Assembly (NCBI GenBank): GCA_019456195.1
Contig: VRUK01000045.1
Location: 1-43,975, forward strand
DNA length: 43,975 nt
Direction of reading: 5' to 3'
Origin: Planctomycetota bacterium
Lineage (GTDB): Bacteria > Planctomycetota > Phycisphaerae > Sedimentisphaerales > Anaerobacaceae
Notes under the pieces: model-generated
The model's input: the letters and a program-made list of their open reading frames with translations, nothing else
Databases searched by the model: none
What the model was told of the DNA's origin: nothing
Part shown: positions 33,868-42,837 of the stretch, in pieces
How the letters are laid out: the number at the start of each line of letters is the position of its first letter
Numbering within the stretch: the first letter of the stretch is position 1
Program-made: the position numbers and the translations under genes

Positions 33868-34614
33868 CTATTGTTTACGATGTTCGAGGAACCAGTCATA
33901 TAGTTCCTGATTGTCGTACGACTCGGTCCATGAATCATGGCCGGCGTCGGGATAGATTGTGAATTTGACGTCTCCGCCACGTTTTCTTATGGCATTGACC
34001 ATTTCTTCGGATTCTTCGAGCGGGACAACGGAGTCTTTTCCTCCATGAAAAACCCAGATGGGTATATCTTTGAGTCTCAAGGACATTATACGGCTGCCGC
34101 CGCCGCAAATAGGCGCTATAGCGGCAAAGCGTTCGGGATAAGCGGAGGCCAGGGCCCAGGTGCCATACCCGCCCATACTCAAACCCGTCAGATAAATCCT
34201 TTTCTTATCGACCTTATACCGAGCCGAGATATCATCCACAAGGTTTATGAGCACTTCAACTTTCTCCGTCCACCAATCGCCTTCGGGACACTGCGGAGAG
34301 ACCACGATAAAAGGATAATCCTTTCTGTTTTTGACTATCTTAGGCGGGCCGTGCACCTTTACCTTGTTCAAATCACTGCCGCGTTCACCGGCACCATGCA
34401 GAAATACCATCAAAGGCCAGCGCTGTCGTTTTTTTCCGTAGTCTTCCGGCAGAAACAGCAAATAATTACAGCTTACAGTTTTTGTTATTTTCTTTTCAAA
34501 CATCTGGGATTGCTGAGAGCCCGGCGGAACTGAGTTCATTCTTTTCTCCATCTGTGCGCAACCAATCAAAAACAAAGACATAAACAAAGAACATATTAAA
34601 TAATTCGCCTTCAT
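33868..34614 (-). CDS. Lipoprotein esterase, alpha/beta-hydrolase family
   Basis: The 248-residue protein begins with a lipoprotein signal (LIGC lipobox, Cys19), so it is likely exported and anchored. The alpha/beta-hydrolase core has the nucleophile in GLSMGGYGTW, the oxyanion-type HGAGERG, Asp in FHGGKDSVVP, and His in DAGHDSW, which resembles phospholipase/carboxylesterase and prolyl-oligopeptidase-like esterases. These usually act on small esters, such as acetylated or feruloylated sugars; the substrate is not identifiable. It stands between gatC and gatA on the same strand, 28 bases before gatA, an odd guest in the amidotransferase cluster. Confidence 0.88.
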   Translation of the reverse strand: MKANYLICSLFMSLFLIGCAQMEKRMNSVPPGSQQSQMFEKKITKTVSCNYLLFLPEDYGKKRQRWPLMVFLHGAGERGSDLNKVKVHGPPKIVKNRKDYPFIVVSPQCPEGDWWTEKVEVLINLVDDISARYKVDKKRIYLTGLSMGGYGTWALASAYPERFAAIAPICGGGSRIMSLRLKDIPIWVFHGGKDSVVPLEESEEMVNAIRKRGGDVKFTIYPDAGHDSWTESYDNQELYDWFLEHRKQ

Positions 34615-34650
34615 GTTCTAATACCTCCAAATCCGTTTTAAGACTTTCTT

Positions 34651-34959
34651 TTATGCACCGGAACCGTCATCCAGTATTTTCGGCACTTTGAAAAACTCAT
34701 CATCCCTCTGGGGTGCATTAGCCAAAACCTTCTCTGTGCCGAGCGACTCTTTGGCGGAATCTTCTCGCAAAACATTGCTGACCGGCAAACAATGCGCCAA
34801 CGGCTCAACACCGGCTGTGTCCAGCTCATTCATTTTTTCGACATAGTCAAGGATTGCGCTTAATTGCCCTGTAAATTCCCGAATCTCGTCTTCGGTTAAA
34901 TCCAGCCGGGATAATTTAGCGACTTTTCTGACCTGTGTCTGGTCGATTTTCTTTGCCAT
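34651..34959 (-). CDS. gatC: Aspartyl/glutamyl-tRNA amidotransferase subunit C
   Basis: GatC is the small belt subunit that stabilises GatA and GatB. The 102-residue protein has the family pattern VRKVAKLSRLDLTEDEI, FTGQLSAILDYVEKMNELDT, PLAHCLPVSNVLREDS, and the C-terminal NAPQRDDEFFKVPKIL. I chose the ATG at 34959, with GGTGGGG upstream; a TTG at 34965 is in frame. The gene is 20 bases downstream of a terminator and 36 bases before the esterase start. Confidence 0.95.
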   Translation of the reverse strand: MAKKIDQTQVRKVAKLSRLDLTEDEIREFTGQLSAILDYVEKMNELDTAGVEPLAHCLPVSNVLREDSAKESLGTEKVLANAPQRDDEFFKVPKILDDGSGA

Positions 34960-34978
34960 TTTCAATCCCCACCGAAAG

Positions 34979-35007
34979 AAAAAAAGCGAGGCAGAACCCG
35001 CCCCGCT
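34979..35007 (-). terminator. Rho-independent terminator downstream of rpmB
   Basis: On the - strand the stem AGCGGGGC/GCCTCGCT (8 bp with one G-T pair, 7-base loop, 35007 to 34985) is followed by a run of T residues (34985-34979). It lies 29 bases after the rpmB stop and before gatC, so the two are probably separate transcripts with some read-through. Confidence 0.85.
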
Positions 35008-35036
35008 ATAAAGAAAACTCTTGATAATATGCTTTG

Positions 35037-35303
35037 TCAGTCAGCGGCCTTTTCGGCGGGTGTGTAATCCCGCTTTGGAGGCTTCTGCACAAGACCCATA
35101 CGAATGGCCTTGGCTGAGACTTTAATTCTGCAAACCTTGCCGTTAACAACCGCACGAACCCTTTGTATATTCGGCTTAAACTTTCTTTTGGTGCTGCCGG
35201 TTACTCTTTTACCAACACCGCCAAGATATTTAGCCTTACCACGCCGGGCTATGCTTCTGCCCGATATGGTTCGCTTGCCCGTAAAAAAACATTCTCTCGA
35301 CAT
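35037..35303 (-). CDS. rpmB: 50S ribosomal protein L28
   Basis: The 88-residue basic protein matches L28: SRECFFTGKRTISGRSIARRGKAK, then a middle with KRKFKPNIQRVRAVVNGKVCRIKVSAKAIR, consistent with a typical L28 of the 60-90-residue range. AGGAG lies 9 bases before the ATG. It has its own promoter (35369-35403) and terminator (34979-35007). Confidence 0.95.
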   Translation of the reverse strand: MSRECFFTGKRTISGRSIARRGKAKYLGGVGKRVTGSTKRKFKPNIQRVRAVVNGKVCRIKVSAKAIRMGLVQKPPKRDYTPAEKAAD

Positions 35304-35368
35304 TAAATACGCTCCTGTTCTAATTTAACTTTAACGCAGGACGGGATTTTACCCCATCGAAAACGCCA

Positions 35369-35403
35369 AATATATAATATTCCATAAAAAATGCAAGTGT
35401 AAA
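35369..35403 (-). promoter_or_regulatory. Sigma-70-type promoter of rpmB
   Basis: On the - strand, TTGCAT (35391-35396) and TATATT (35369-35374) are spaced 16 bases; alternatively TTTACA (35398-35403) and TATTAT (35374-35379) are spaced 18. Both overlap, so a promoter here is likely even if the exact pair is open. The leader would be about 60 bases. Confidence 0.6.
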
Positions 35404-35539
35404 CCGAATATAATTGCAAAAAAGCCTTTTCTACCTCAAAATCCCTTTTTTCCAAAGGATTGCCCCGTAATTCCATGGATTTTACATTTACGCGGATGAA
35501 AAGCACTTTAACAAAAAACGGTGATGTATTCAGGTCAGG

Positions 35540-37783
35540 TCAATTGCCTTTTTTCAGGACAGTTTCCAGTACTTTGCGTATTTTAGGTGAATTCGGGTCT
35601 ATCTTTAAAGCAATATTAAGCTCTTTGATGGCCTCCGTTCTATTGCCCTGTTTATCCAACATAACACCCAAATTACAATGCAGAATTGCGCTGCCCGGGA
35701 CTAAAATCAAGGCCTTGCGGCATATTTCAATACCCTGATCAACTTTGCCCTGACTGAACAATATCTCAACCAGATTATTATATGCCGACACGTTAGTCGG
35801 ATGTAGTCGCAAAGTTTTGGAATAATGTTCGACAGATTCATCAAACCTGCCCTGCTTTTCATATGCCCATGCCAGGAAATAATGCGCCTCAATACAGGTA
35901 GGTTTGATTCGTATCGCCTCCCGGTATTGAGCGACAACTTGATCAATATCCCCCATTCCTCGTGCGATCGCTCCCAACGCGGTATATACTATATAAGAAT
36001 GCGGCAACCACTGCCGCACCAGCCGCAACTGTTCTGACGCACCCTTATAATCTTTCAGACCTTCCGCTAATAATTTTCCATAGTTCCAACGCAGGCGCCA
36101 GTCTGAGGGTGATTTCTGAATCGCCAGAAGATACTTGAGTGCAACATTTTCAAGGGCTTCAGGAGCAAGATACATTTTCAGGTCCTCGATATTTTGCTCC
36201 ATTTGTGTCAGACGCTGCTGCTGGTAGAGCTGGTTGGTGAACGGAGGATTTTTTATAAAGCCGTTAAGGACTTTATCGGCAATCTGGTATCTATCCCAAC
36301 CGGTGTAAGCCAGGCGTTCAGCACAATCGTCTTCGGTCAATATTTGACGCTTTTCAGCCTGCTGATATCTTGTCAAATTAGGAGGAAGTATCTTTTCCAC
36401 TTGTTCAAAAAGTGCTTTAGCGAGAAAATAATTACCTTTGAAATTCAAATGTACATGCTCATAAAACAGTTCGCGGCCCGGAGTCGCATTAGGACTGTTC
36501 TGTTCTAAATATTTAGCAGTGTCCGTTAGATAAATACCTTCTGCTACCCTGCCGGTGGCTACGTCACGAATAATGTTATTAATCCGCGAATCAGCGCGGA
36601 AACGAAGCGTGTCCAGCTCACGTGCAAGAATATATCTTGTCCGAGCCTTTTCATATTCGGCAGCGGCCCAATAACATCGTGCCAGCCGAAACTGCAAGTC
36701 GGCGTAACGGTCGTCAATCTTCACGGCTTCCAAATAGCATTCAACAGCATCGGCATAATCACCTTTTAATTCGTGTTCGGCGCCCTGCCGATAAATATCG
36801 TCCCACTTTTTCATTTCTACCGGAGTCAAATCGGGCCGATGCAGAGATGCGAATGGCGGGCTATCTTTCAGGTTGCTTCCTACGGTACAGAAAATCGTCT
36901 TGCTACCGCTTTTTAAGACGATTCGCCTGATATCTTTTAGGTTTCTTTGGAAATTCCGGTAAACCGCTTCTAAAGGAGGAGTATCGGCCCGTACCTGATT
37001 GTCAAGAAACATCTCCAACCCAAGCCACTCTTTGGGAGTATTTTTTTGAGTACCAACCGAACCTGCCAGGTTGTGCAAGAGCTGCCCCAGCCTGGCTGCT
37101 TTAAGGGCAATGCCGGTACGGATGACAGACAAATTGGCCACAGGCAGAGTATATACGGTTCCAGCCCCATAGGGCCCGGTAACTTCGTTATTGCCGAGAT
37201 ATACGATGAACAGGTCAGGATTGTAGCTGGCGCAGTCTTTTGCTATCTGCAAGACAACATGTGAATTGATGGCCGTCATTGCGGTGTTGATAATTTCAAA
37301 GTTTACCGCCGGATATTTATCGCACAGCATTTTTTCGAGAATCCGGCCAAAACTAAACGCCGGTTCCGGCGTGCCCTGAGCGGCAGAAGCACCGAGTATA
37401 AAAATCCGATAAGTATCGTCCGGCTTTTCGGCAGGAAAAATGAACGACTCAAAATCACGCGCAATGTTTCGGGGAAAGAACCTCCAGCCAAATTTGAGAT
37501 TGTCACAATAAGCGTCCCTGCCATCGACCTGACATTTAATAATCGCTTGGGGGGAGAAACCGTAACCGACAATCCGCAAAGACAACTCCACCAACAGCAA
37601 CAGCAGTATCGGAAAAACTGTAAGAGCGATGATACGAAACAGCCAGAGATGCCGGCCGGTTATCACTCTTGGCGGTATTTGTTTTTTGTCCTCTTGTGAG
37701 CGCCTTCGAGTTTTATGATGTCGGACTTCTCTTTGAGTATGTGATAATGATTTCCTTTTTTTTGCTCGGCGTTTATTACTCAT
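35540..37783 (-). CDS. Membrane-anchored SGNH-hydrolase-like protein with TPR repeats
   Basis: The 747-residue protein has a very basic N-terminus (1-45), one membrane helix (about 50-70), then a domain of the SGNH/GDSL type: block I as ILGASAAQG with Ser133, IVYLGNNEV with the Gly-Asn pair near 205, and the C-terminal His in HVHLNFKGN near 465. TPR-like helices lie inside the domain (about 330-390) and again at the C-terminus (about 590-745, several units such as YNNLVEILFSQGKVDQGIEICRKA). The layout suggests an enzyme on the outer face of the inner membrane acting on an acylated or acetylated glycan, with TPRs for protein contacts. Substrate unknown. Gene is monocistronic as far as I can see. 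Confidence 0.82.
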   Translation of the reverse strand: MSNKRRAKKRKSLSHTQREVRHHKTRRRSQEDKKQIPPRVITGRHLWLFRIIALTVFPILLLLLVELSLRIVGYGFSPQAIIKCQVDGRDAYCDNLKFGWRFFPRNIARDFESFIFPAEKPDDTYRIFILGASAAQGTPEPAFSFGRILEKMLCDKYPAVNFEIINTAMTAINSHVVLQIAKDCASYNPDLFIVYLGNNEVTGPYGAGTVYTLPVANLSVIRTGIALKAARLGQLLHNLAGSVGTQKNTPKEWLGLEMFLDNQVRADTPPLEAVYRNFQRNLKDIRRIVLKSGSKTIFCTVGSNLKDSPPFASLHRPDLTPVEMKKWDDIYRQGAEHELKGDYADAVECYLEAVKIDDRYADLQFRLARCYWAAAEYEKARTRYILARELDTLRFRADSRINNIIRDVATGRVAEGIYLTDTAKYLEQNSPNATPGRELFYEHVHLNFKGNYFLAKALFEQVEKILPPNLTRYQQAEKRQILTEDDCAERLAYTGWDRYQIADKVLNGFIKNPPFTNQLYQQQRLTQMEQNIEDLKMYLAPEALENVALKYLLAIQKSPSDWRLRWNYGKLLAEGLKDYKGASEQLRLVRQWLPHSYIVYTALGAIARGMGDIDQVVAQYREAIRIKPTCIEAHYFLAWAYEKQGRFDESVEHYSKTLRLHPTNVSAYNNLVEILFSQGKVDQGIEICRKALILVPGSAILHCNLGVMLDKQGNRTEAIKELNIALKIDPNSPKIRKVLETVLKKGN

Positions 37784-37875
37784 TAATTCAAAACCTTCAA
37801 TCGCGTTTTCAGATTAAGACTGATTTTTATCTTAATGGGCGATTGATCTTCCATCGGCATTTGTGTACTGAATGA

Positions 37876-38595
37876 TTAGTCGGCGGTGACTTTTTTTAGG
37901 TAAGTCACTTCTGTGTTAGTCAGTTCTCTGGATTTGCCGACGCCGAGTCCTCGTACAGTCAGTCTGCCGATTTTTGTTCTCGCCAGTGATTTTACAGGCA
38001 GGCCGATTTTTGCCAGCATTCTGCGTATCTGGCGATTAAGGCCCTGTCGAATAGTAATTTCAATCGAAGATTCTATGTGCCTGCGTTTTAATATTTTCAC
38101 CGATGCTCTGGAGGTTTTGCCCTCCGCCAGCCAGATTCCTTTTTTTAACTTTTCTATTTGTTCGGGTTTAATTTCGCCCTTAATCCTGACAACGTAGGTC
38201 TTGGCTATTCCGTATCTGGGATGAGTCAACCTGTTTGACAATTCGCTGTCGTTCGTCAGAATAATCAAGCCCGTGGTTTCCGCATCGAGTCTGCCGACAC
38301 AAAAGATACGCTCGTTTGCCTGGACAATATCTATCGCTTTTTTTCTGCCCTGAGGGTCACGGTTGGTACAAATGACGCCTTTAGGTTTATTCAAAATAAA
38401 ATATACTTTCCGTGCAGCACGAATCTTCCTGCTGTTTACGGTTATGATGTCTTTGTCCGGGTCAACGAAAGCCGGCAGCTTATCGACCACCTTGCGATTT
38501 ACTCGGACAACTCCTTCAAGTATCAACTCTTCGCATTTTCTGCGTGAATCGACACCTGCCGCCGCTAAAACCTTCTGTAATCTTTGTTCAGCCAT
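37876..38595 (-). CDS. rRNA pseudouridine synthase, RluB/RsuA family
   Basis: The 239-residue protein has an S4 RNA-binding domain at the start (RLQKVLAAAGVDSRRKCEELI) and the pseudouridine synthase core with the catalytic Asp in GRLDAETTGLIILTNDSEL, a RYGIAKTY loop, and GLNRQIRRML. Family members modify 23S rRNA (RluB) or 16S rRNA (RsuA); the length and the S4 domain fit either, with RluB the more common in bacteria of this kind. Cytoplasmic. A short inverted repeat (37813-37819 with 37830-37836) lies just upstream of the SGNH gene end region. Confidence 0.9.
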   Translation of the reverse strand: MAEQRLQKVLAAAGVDSRRKCEELILEGVVRVNRKVVDKLPAFVDPDKDIITVNSRKIRAARKVYFILNKPKGVICTNRDPQGRKKAIDIVQANERIFCVGRLDAETTGLIILTNDSELSNRLTHPRYGIAKTYVVRIKGEIKPEQIEKLKKGIWLAEGKTSRASVKILKRRHIESSIEITIRQGLNRQIRRMLAKIGLPVKSLARTKIGRLTVRGLGVGKSRELTNTEVTYLKKVTAD

Positions 38596-38629
38596 TTAAT
38601 AATCAATCCTAATCATGACCCAAAGGTCG

Positions 38630-39526
38630 TTATCGGAAAATGCCACCAAAATTAATACCGAGCTTGTCGGCATAAACAATTGTAAAACTTGCTATAACCC
38701 ACACTACAAAACCTATCTGAAACGACAAATCATTTAGAATAAGCTGCACCGGGCCTGAATATTTTCCCGTTTGTATCAATGAACTGAAACGGAAGATACA
38801 ATACAAAACCAATGGGGTAGTATAGACAAGATTATTATTACCGTGAATCTGGAAAGTTTTGTCGTCCATAGCATAAAGCAGAAAACATACCACCGCCAGA
38901 CCGCTGGTCACATCGATCATATGAGCCAGAAGCTCGGGTGTATAGCCGGTCAGCGTATTTCGAAATGATTCGCGATCCACTTGAAGCAGGGCTATTTCAC
39001 TGCGACGTTTGCCAAAAGCCAGAAACAGACACAAAGCAAATGTGCAGATAATCAACCATTGCGAGATAAAAACTTCCACTACGACAGCTCCTGCAACTGC
39101 CCGCAGGCAAAAACCAATCGCTATGACCACACAATCGAGAATCATTATTCTTCTTAGCAAAAGCGAATAGAAAACCATAAGCATAATATATATCAGTATG
39201 ATAGCCGCGAAAGCCGGGCCAAGCAGAAAGGCGGCAGTAATCGCAACGGCAGCACACAAAGCAGAGATTATTACGGCCGGACCAATAGCCACCCTGCCGG
39301 AGGCAATGGGTCTTTTACATTTTTCGGGATGGAGACGGTCCCTTTGACGGTCAATTATATCGTTGAGGATATAAACAGCCGAAGCTGCCAAACAAAAACA
39401 AGCAAAACCACCAATCGCCCTGCCGAGAGCCTCAGGCACATTAAGTTTATGTCCGAATATAAGGGCTGCAAACACGAACATATTTTTGGTCCAGTGCAAA
39501 GGACGCATTATTTGCAAAAATTTCAT
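38630..39526 (-). CDS. UbiA-family prenyltransferase (decaprenyl-phosphate phosphoribosyltransferase-like)
   Basis: The 298-residue integral membrane protein has about eight helices. It begins RPLHWTKNMFVFAALIFG, and the aspartate-rich motif is YILNDIIDRQRDRLHPEKCKRPIASG. The second conserved loop includes FGKRRSEIALL. LHPEKCKRPIASG and FGKRRSE are characteristic of the DPPR-synthase branch, which transfers phosphoribose from PRPP to a polyprenyl phosphate for cell-wall arabinan or similar glycans; ubiquinone or menaquinone prenyltransferases are the main alternatives. AAGG lies 7 bases before the ATG. Confidence 0.85.
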   Translation of the reverse strand: MKFLQIMRPLHWTKNMFVFAALIFGHKLNVPEALGRAIGGFACFCLAASAVYILNDIIDRQRDRLHPEKCKRPIASGRVAIGPAVIISALCAAVAITAAFLLGPAFAAIILIYIMLMVFYSLLLRRIMILDCVVIAIGFCLRAVAGAVVVEVFISQWLIICTFALCLFLAFGKRRSEIALLQVDRESFRNTLTGYTPELLAHMIDVTSGLAVVCFLLYAMDDKTFQIHGNNNLVYTTPLVLYCIFRFSSLIQTGKYSGPVQLILNDLSFQIGFVVWVIASFTIVYADKLGINFGGIFR

Positions 39527-39638
39527 AGCTTCGCCTTGTTACATTTACTTACCGAATTTCAGCGAGTCATTCGTGCGCAGGAAAAAAGTCGCTCACTAAA
39601 GACTATTCACTTAAAATTATCGACATTTGAGCCATTAA

Positions 39639-39691
39639 TGCGTAAAATTATACTGTAATAAGCATATAGTAGATAGTGTATATTTTACGCA
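39639..39691. promoter_or_regulatory. Large inverted repeat in a divergent promoter region
   Basis: TGCGTAAAATTATAC (39639-39653) and GTATATTTTACGCA (39678-39691) are reverse complements except for one extra base, with 24 bases between. The site sits between the UbiA-family gene (-) and the HAD gene (+), so it may be a binding site for a dimeric regulator or a hairpin in the HAD leader. The gene starts 22 bases after the right arm. Confidence 0.5.
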
Positions 39692-39712
39692 ATAATACTA
39701 CCGGGATATAAG

Positions 39713-40423
39713 ATGATAACGACTGTTATTTTTGATTTGGACGACACACTTTACGATGAAATCGAGTATTGCAAAAGCGGCTTCACAGCCGCAGCTGAGT
39801 TTCTCGCCAACCGGTCGGAATCAACTTCCGCCAATTCTACCACGGTTCAGGCCGATATGAAGCGTATTTCCGCCGCTTTATGGGAACAATTCCGTACGGG
39901 CAATCGTACGAAAACCTTCAACGCCGCTCTGGATGAGCTTGAGTTAGCCTATGATGATGAGCTTATTTTAGGGTTAATAGAGGTTTATCGACAGCACAAG
40001 CCCAAAATTACGCTGCCGCCGGACAGCCGGGACGCTCTTTGTGAACTAAGCACAAAATACACATTGGCTCTGCTTACGGACGGCTTTTTGCCCGGGCAAC
40101 AATTGAAAGTTCAGGCCTTAGGCATTGAAAAATATTTTAAGGCCATAGTCTATACTGAGCAGCTCGGCAGGGAATTCTGGAAACCGTCCCCTGTGGGGTT
40201 TGAAAAAATATTACAGAGCTTAGAAGTCAGGCCGGAAAATGCGGTTTATATCGCGGATAATGAAAAAAAGGATTTTATCGCGCCGAATAAATTAGGTTTT
40301 GCGACCATCCAGATACTACGCCCGGCCCGCTTACACACATCGGTCTGCGGGCAAGCCGAGGCCGCCGCACAGCATATAATCCGCCAAATCAGCCAATTAT
40401 CAGGCCTTTTAGGGAGACTTTGA
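39713..40423 (+). CDS. HAD-superfamily hydrolase
   Basis: The 236-residue protein has the HAD motifs: FDLDDTLY with Asp8 and Asp10, LLTDGF (motif II Thr), Lys in FWKPSPVGFE, and IADNEKKDF (motif IV acidic pair, here D-N-x-x-x-D). The cap inserted after motif I is helical, type C1. Such enzymes remove phosphate from small sugars or nucleotides, or are pyrophosphatase-like; the substrate cannot be read from sequence. Upstream is an inverted repeat at 39639-39691. Confidence 0.88.
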   Translation: MITTVIFDLDDTLYDEIEYCKSGFTAAAEFLANRSESTSANSTTVQADMKRISAALWEQFRTGNRTKTFNAALDELELAYDDELILGLIEVYRQHKPKITLPPDSRDALCELSTKYTLALLTDGFLPGQQLKVQALGIEKYFKAIVYTEQLGREFWKPSPVGFEKILQSLEVRPENAVYIADNEKKDFIAPNKLGFATIQILRPARLHTSVCGQAEAAAQHIIRQISQLSGLLGRL

Positions 40424-40522
40424 GATTACTGGCGACACGATACACTATAAGCCGGAACCGGGCCGGCAATTGTTCGAACATCCGTTCTATAGCAAAAAGG
40501 CGTATTTGTTATCTTTTTTTTA

Positions 40523-40551
40523 TTGACTCAGAAGCAGATTAGGGCTATAAT
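40523..40551 (+). promoter_or_regulatory. Strong sigma-70-type promoter
   Basis: TTGACT (40523-40528) and the consensus TATAAT (40546-40551) are spaced by 17 bases. It drives the gene at 40609 with a leader of about 50 bases. Confidence 0.75.
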
Positions 40552-40608
40552 AAGTTCTGAAAACAAGCTAATACGGGTGATTATTCTATATTTGTGAGGA
40601 GTTTTACT

Positions 40609-42048
40609 ATGCCAGCACGCAGGAGAAAGCAAAGCAATGCTATGCTCTACACACTAATAACCTTTGTGGGGCTTTTTATTGTGGCGACCACAATTGCGGT
40701 TATTTACTATGTTGAAGCCGAGGATAAACGGACAAGACTTGACGAAATGCAAAACAAGATTGATGGTCTTGCCAACACCGGAGAAATTAACGCTTTGGGC
40801 ACGATAGTCGGAACCAAACCAAGCAGCAAAACATGGCTCGGTATGATGGTCGGGCATCTTGACGGAACTACATCTCTCATCGTCGGCGGAGTCCCGGAAA
40901 CGACATCGGCCGAAGCGAAAGTCAATGATGCCAATATAAAAGTTGCAAATGCATTCAAATCAGCTCAGCAACATATCACTATTGCAGACCCTAATACAAC
41001 AGGTCTCGTGAAAATCATCAGTGATTTAGTCGCAGAACTGAATAAAAATATAGAAGCAAAAGATGCTTTACAAAAAGATCTAAATAACCAGATAGCGCAA
41101 GTTGAGATTACGAAAAAAGCCTATTCCGATAAAGAACAAATTATCGAAGAAGAGAAAAACAAACTACAAGCACTGGTCAACAAGATGCAGGCCGACTACG
41201 CCGATCTCCAGGGCCGCTTAGAACAGAGCACTACGGAGCAGATTGCTAATGTCAGGAAACAATTAGATGATGCAAAAGCCGAACTGAAAACAGCCGAGGG
41301 CACACTTCTGAAAACTCGGGCGGAATTGAGACAGACTGAGGGTATTATGAAACGTGCTCAGCAGGAGGTCATGGATATCATGCCGCCGCCTGACCATGAA
41401 GTGATGGCTCACAGGGCTGACGGCAAAATAATATTAATTGACGATGCGGCCCAGGTAGTCCATCTGAATATCGGCACCGATCAGCACGTTTACAGAGGCT
41501 TAACTTTCACGGTTTATGACAGAAGCGGCTCTGTCCCTAAGGACGGCAAAGGAAAGGCTGAAATCGAAGTATTCGATGTAGCAGACACTTACTGTGCAGC
41601 ACGTATAACAGAATCAGATCCAAAAAAGCCCGTATTGATGGATGACATTGCAGCAAATTTAATTTGGCACAGTGACAAATCAAATGTATTTGTTATTGCC
41701 GGCAACTTCGACCTTGATAACGATGGAAACATTGACCAAAACGCTACCGGCAGAATAAAATCACTTATCGAAAAATGGGGCGGCAAAGTCGTTGACAACA
41801 TTTCTGTTGACACAGATTTTCTGGTTCTTGGCGACCAGCCTCAGGTACCGCAACAACAACCAACGTTCGAACAACTGGAACTGGACCCGGGAGCACTGCA
41901 AAGATACGAGGCGTTGCAGCAACAGCTCAGCCACTATAACCAGCTTCAGAGCCAGGCCCAGGCGCTTTGGATACCGATATTCAGGTATGAAAGATTCCTG
42001 TATTTTATCGGCTACAAAGGCCAGATAAGTAAGGCCGGGGCTTTTTAG
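40609..42048 (+). CDS. Membrane-anchored coiled-coil protein with a BRCT-like domain
   Basis: I do not recognise the full family. The 479-residue protein has a basic N-terminus (MPARRRKQ), one membrane helix (about 11-33) followed by acidic residues, which predicts that the rest is outside the cytoplasm, a Gly/Thr-rich stretch, a long coiled coil (about 120-255), and a mixed alpha/beta part. A segment at about 357-410 (NVFVIAGNFDLDNDG, then IKSLIEKWGGKVVDNISVDTDFLVLG) resembles a BRCT domain: a strand, Gly, a helix, WGGKV, and a strand ending in VLG. The last 60 residues are Gln-rich. I chose the ATG at 40609 with GAGGAG in front; a GTG at 40594 is in frame. The promoter is at 40523-40551. 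Confidence 0.7.
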   Translation: MPARRRKQSNAMLYTLITFVGLFIVATTIAVIYYVEAEDKRTRLDEMQNKIDGLANTGEINALGTIVGTKPSSKTWLGMMVGHLDGTTSLIVGGVPETTSAEAKVNDANIKVANAFKSAQQHITIADPNTTGLVKIISDLVAELNKNIEAKDALQKDLNNQIAQVEITKKAYSDKEQIIEEEKNKLQALVNKMQADYADLQGRLEQSTTEQIANVRKQLDDAKAELKTAEGTLLKTRAELRQTEGIMKRAQQEVMDIMPPPDHEVMAHRADGKIILIDDAAQVVHLNIGTDQHVYRGLTFTVYDRSGSVPKDGKGKAEIEVFDVADTYCAARITESDPKKPVLMDDIAANLIWHSDKSNVFVIAGNFDLDNDGNIDQNATGRIKSLIEKWGGKVVDNISVDTDFLVLGDQPQVPQQQPTFEQLELDPGALQRYEALQQQLSHYNQLQSQAQALWIPIFRYERFLYFIGYKGQISKAGAF

Positions 42049-42080
42049 AACAGGCCTCGCTGCAGAGTTCAGAACAGGAG

Positions 42081-42791
42081 CTACGAAACCGGTTCGACCC
42101 CTATCGAGGCAACGAATATCTCGCCCGTGTAAGAAGCTGCGCATTCTGAGACAAAGCCCTTTTTAACTGCAACAAAAGTTACAGTACAGCTCGCTTTGAC
42201 AGCCGTACCGAGAGGCTGACCACTATCGCAATCCATGCCCGATGGAATATCCACCGCCAGAATCGGACAATCACAGGCGTTTATACTTTCTATCAATTGT
42301 ATATAATCGTCCCTCAAGGGTCCGCTTAATCCGGTTCCAAACAGGCCGTCAATAATCATATCAGCATCGGCTGTAAATGCTTTGACCCGGGTGGGCACAT
42401 CTTCATCTTTGAGATTTAGCTGTTCAATCGGCAGGTCTAATTTCTCTAAAATATCAAGGTTTATCTTCGCATCGCCTTTGACCTTTTGGCGGTCGCCACA
42501 TATTACTACAACAACCTTAAAGCCGCTGTTCAATAAGTGGCGGGCGATTACATAGCCGTCGCCGCCGTTATTTCCTGTACCACAGAATATACAGACCTTT
42601 GGATTGGTAATGGGTTTTAATTTTTCTTTAATAAGCTCGGCGCAACTTCGGCCGGCATTTTCCATTAGGACCACGCCGGGGATGCCAAGTGTATTTATCG
42701 CCCAGGAATCAACTGCGCGGACCTGGTCTTTTGTCATTAAGGTACATTTTTTGTTTTGTGAATATTTTTCCATAATCATTTTATTGTACAT
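42081..42791 (-). CDS. nnrE: NAD(P)H-hydrate epimerase
   Basis: NnrE interconverts the R and S forms of damaged NAD(P)H hydrate so that the dehydratase NnrD can repair it. The product from the chosen start is 236 residues, the usual length for a YjeF N-terminal domain, with GVVLMENAGRS, the nucleotide-binding CGTGNNGGDGYVIARHL, and the metal-binding region LFGTGLSG and VDIPSGMDCDSG. No C-terminal dehydratase domain is attached. The frame runs on upstream to 43055 through a repeat region (NKPN/KQTQF peptides), but the ATG at 42791 has AGGGA 11 bases before it and starts just ahead of the family's conserved part, so I take it as the start. Confidence 0.9.
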   Translation of the reverse strand: MYNKMIMEKYSQNKKCTLMTKDQVRAVDSWAINTLGIPGVVLMENAGRSCAELIKEKLKPITNPKVCIFCGTGNNGGDGYVIARHLLNSGFKVVVVICGDRQKVKGDAKINLDILEKLDLPIEQLNLKDEDVPTRVKAFTADADMIIDGLFGTGLSGPLRDDYIQLIESINACDCPILAVDIPSGMDCDSGQPLGTAVKASCTVTFVAVKKGFVSECAASYTGEIFVASIGVEPVS

Positions 42792-42837
42792 TTTAATGAT
42801 TGTCCCTTCAACTGTCCTCCCCTTTAGAATTTGAAGG

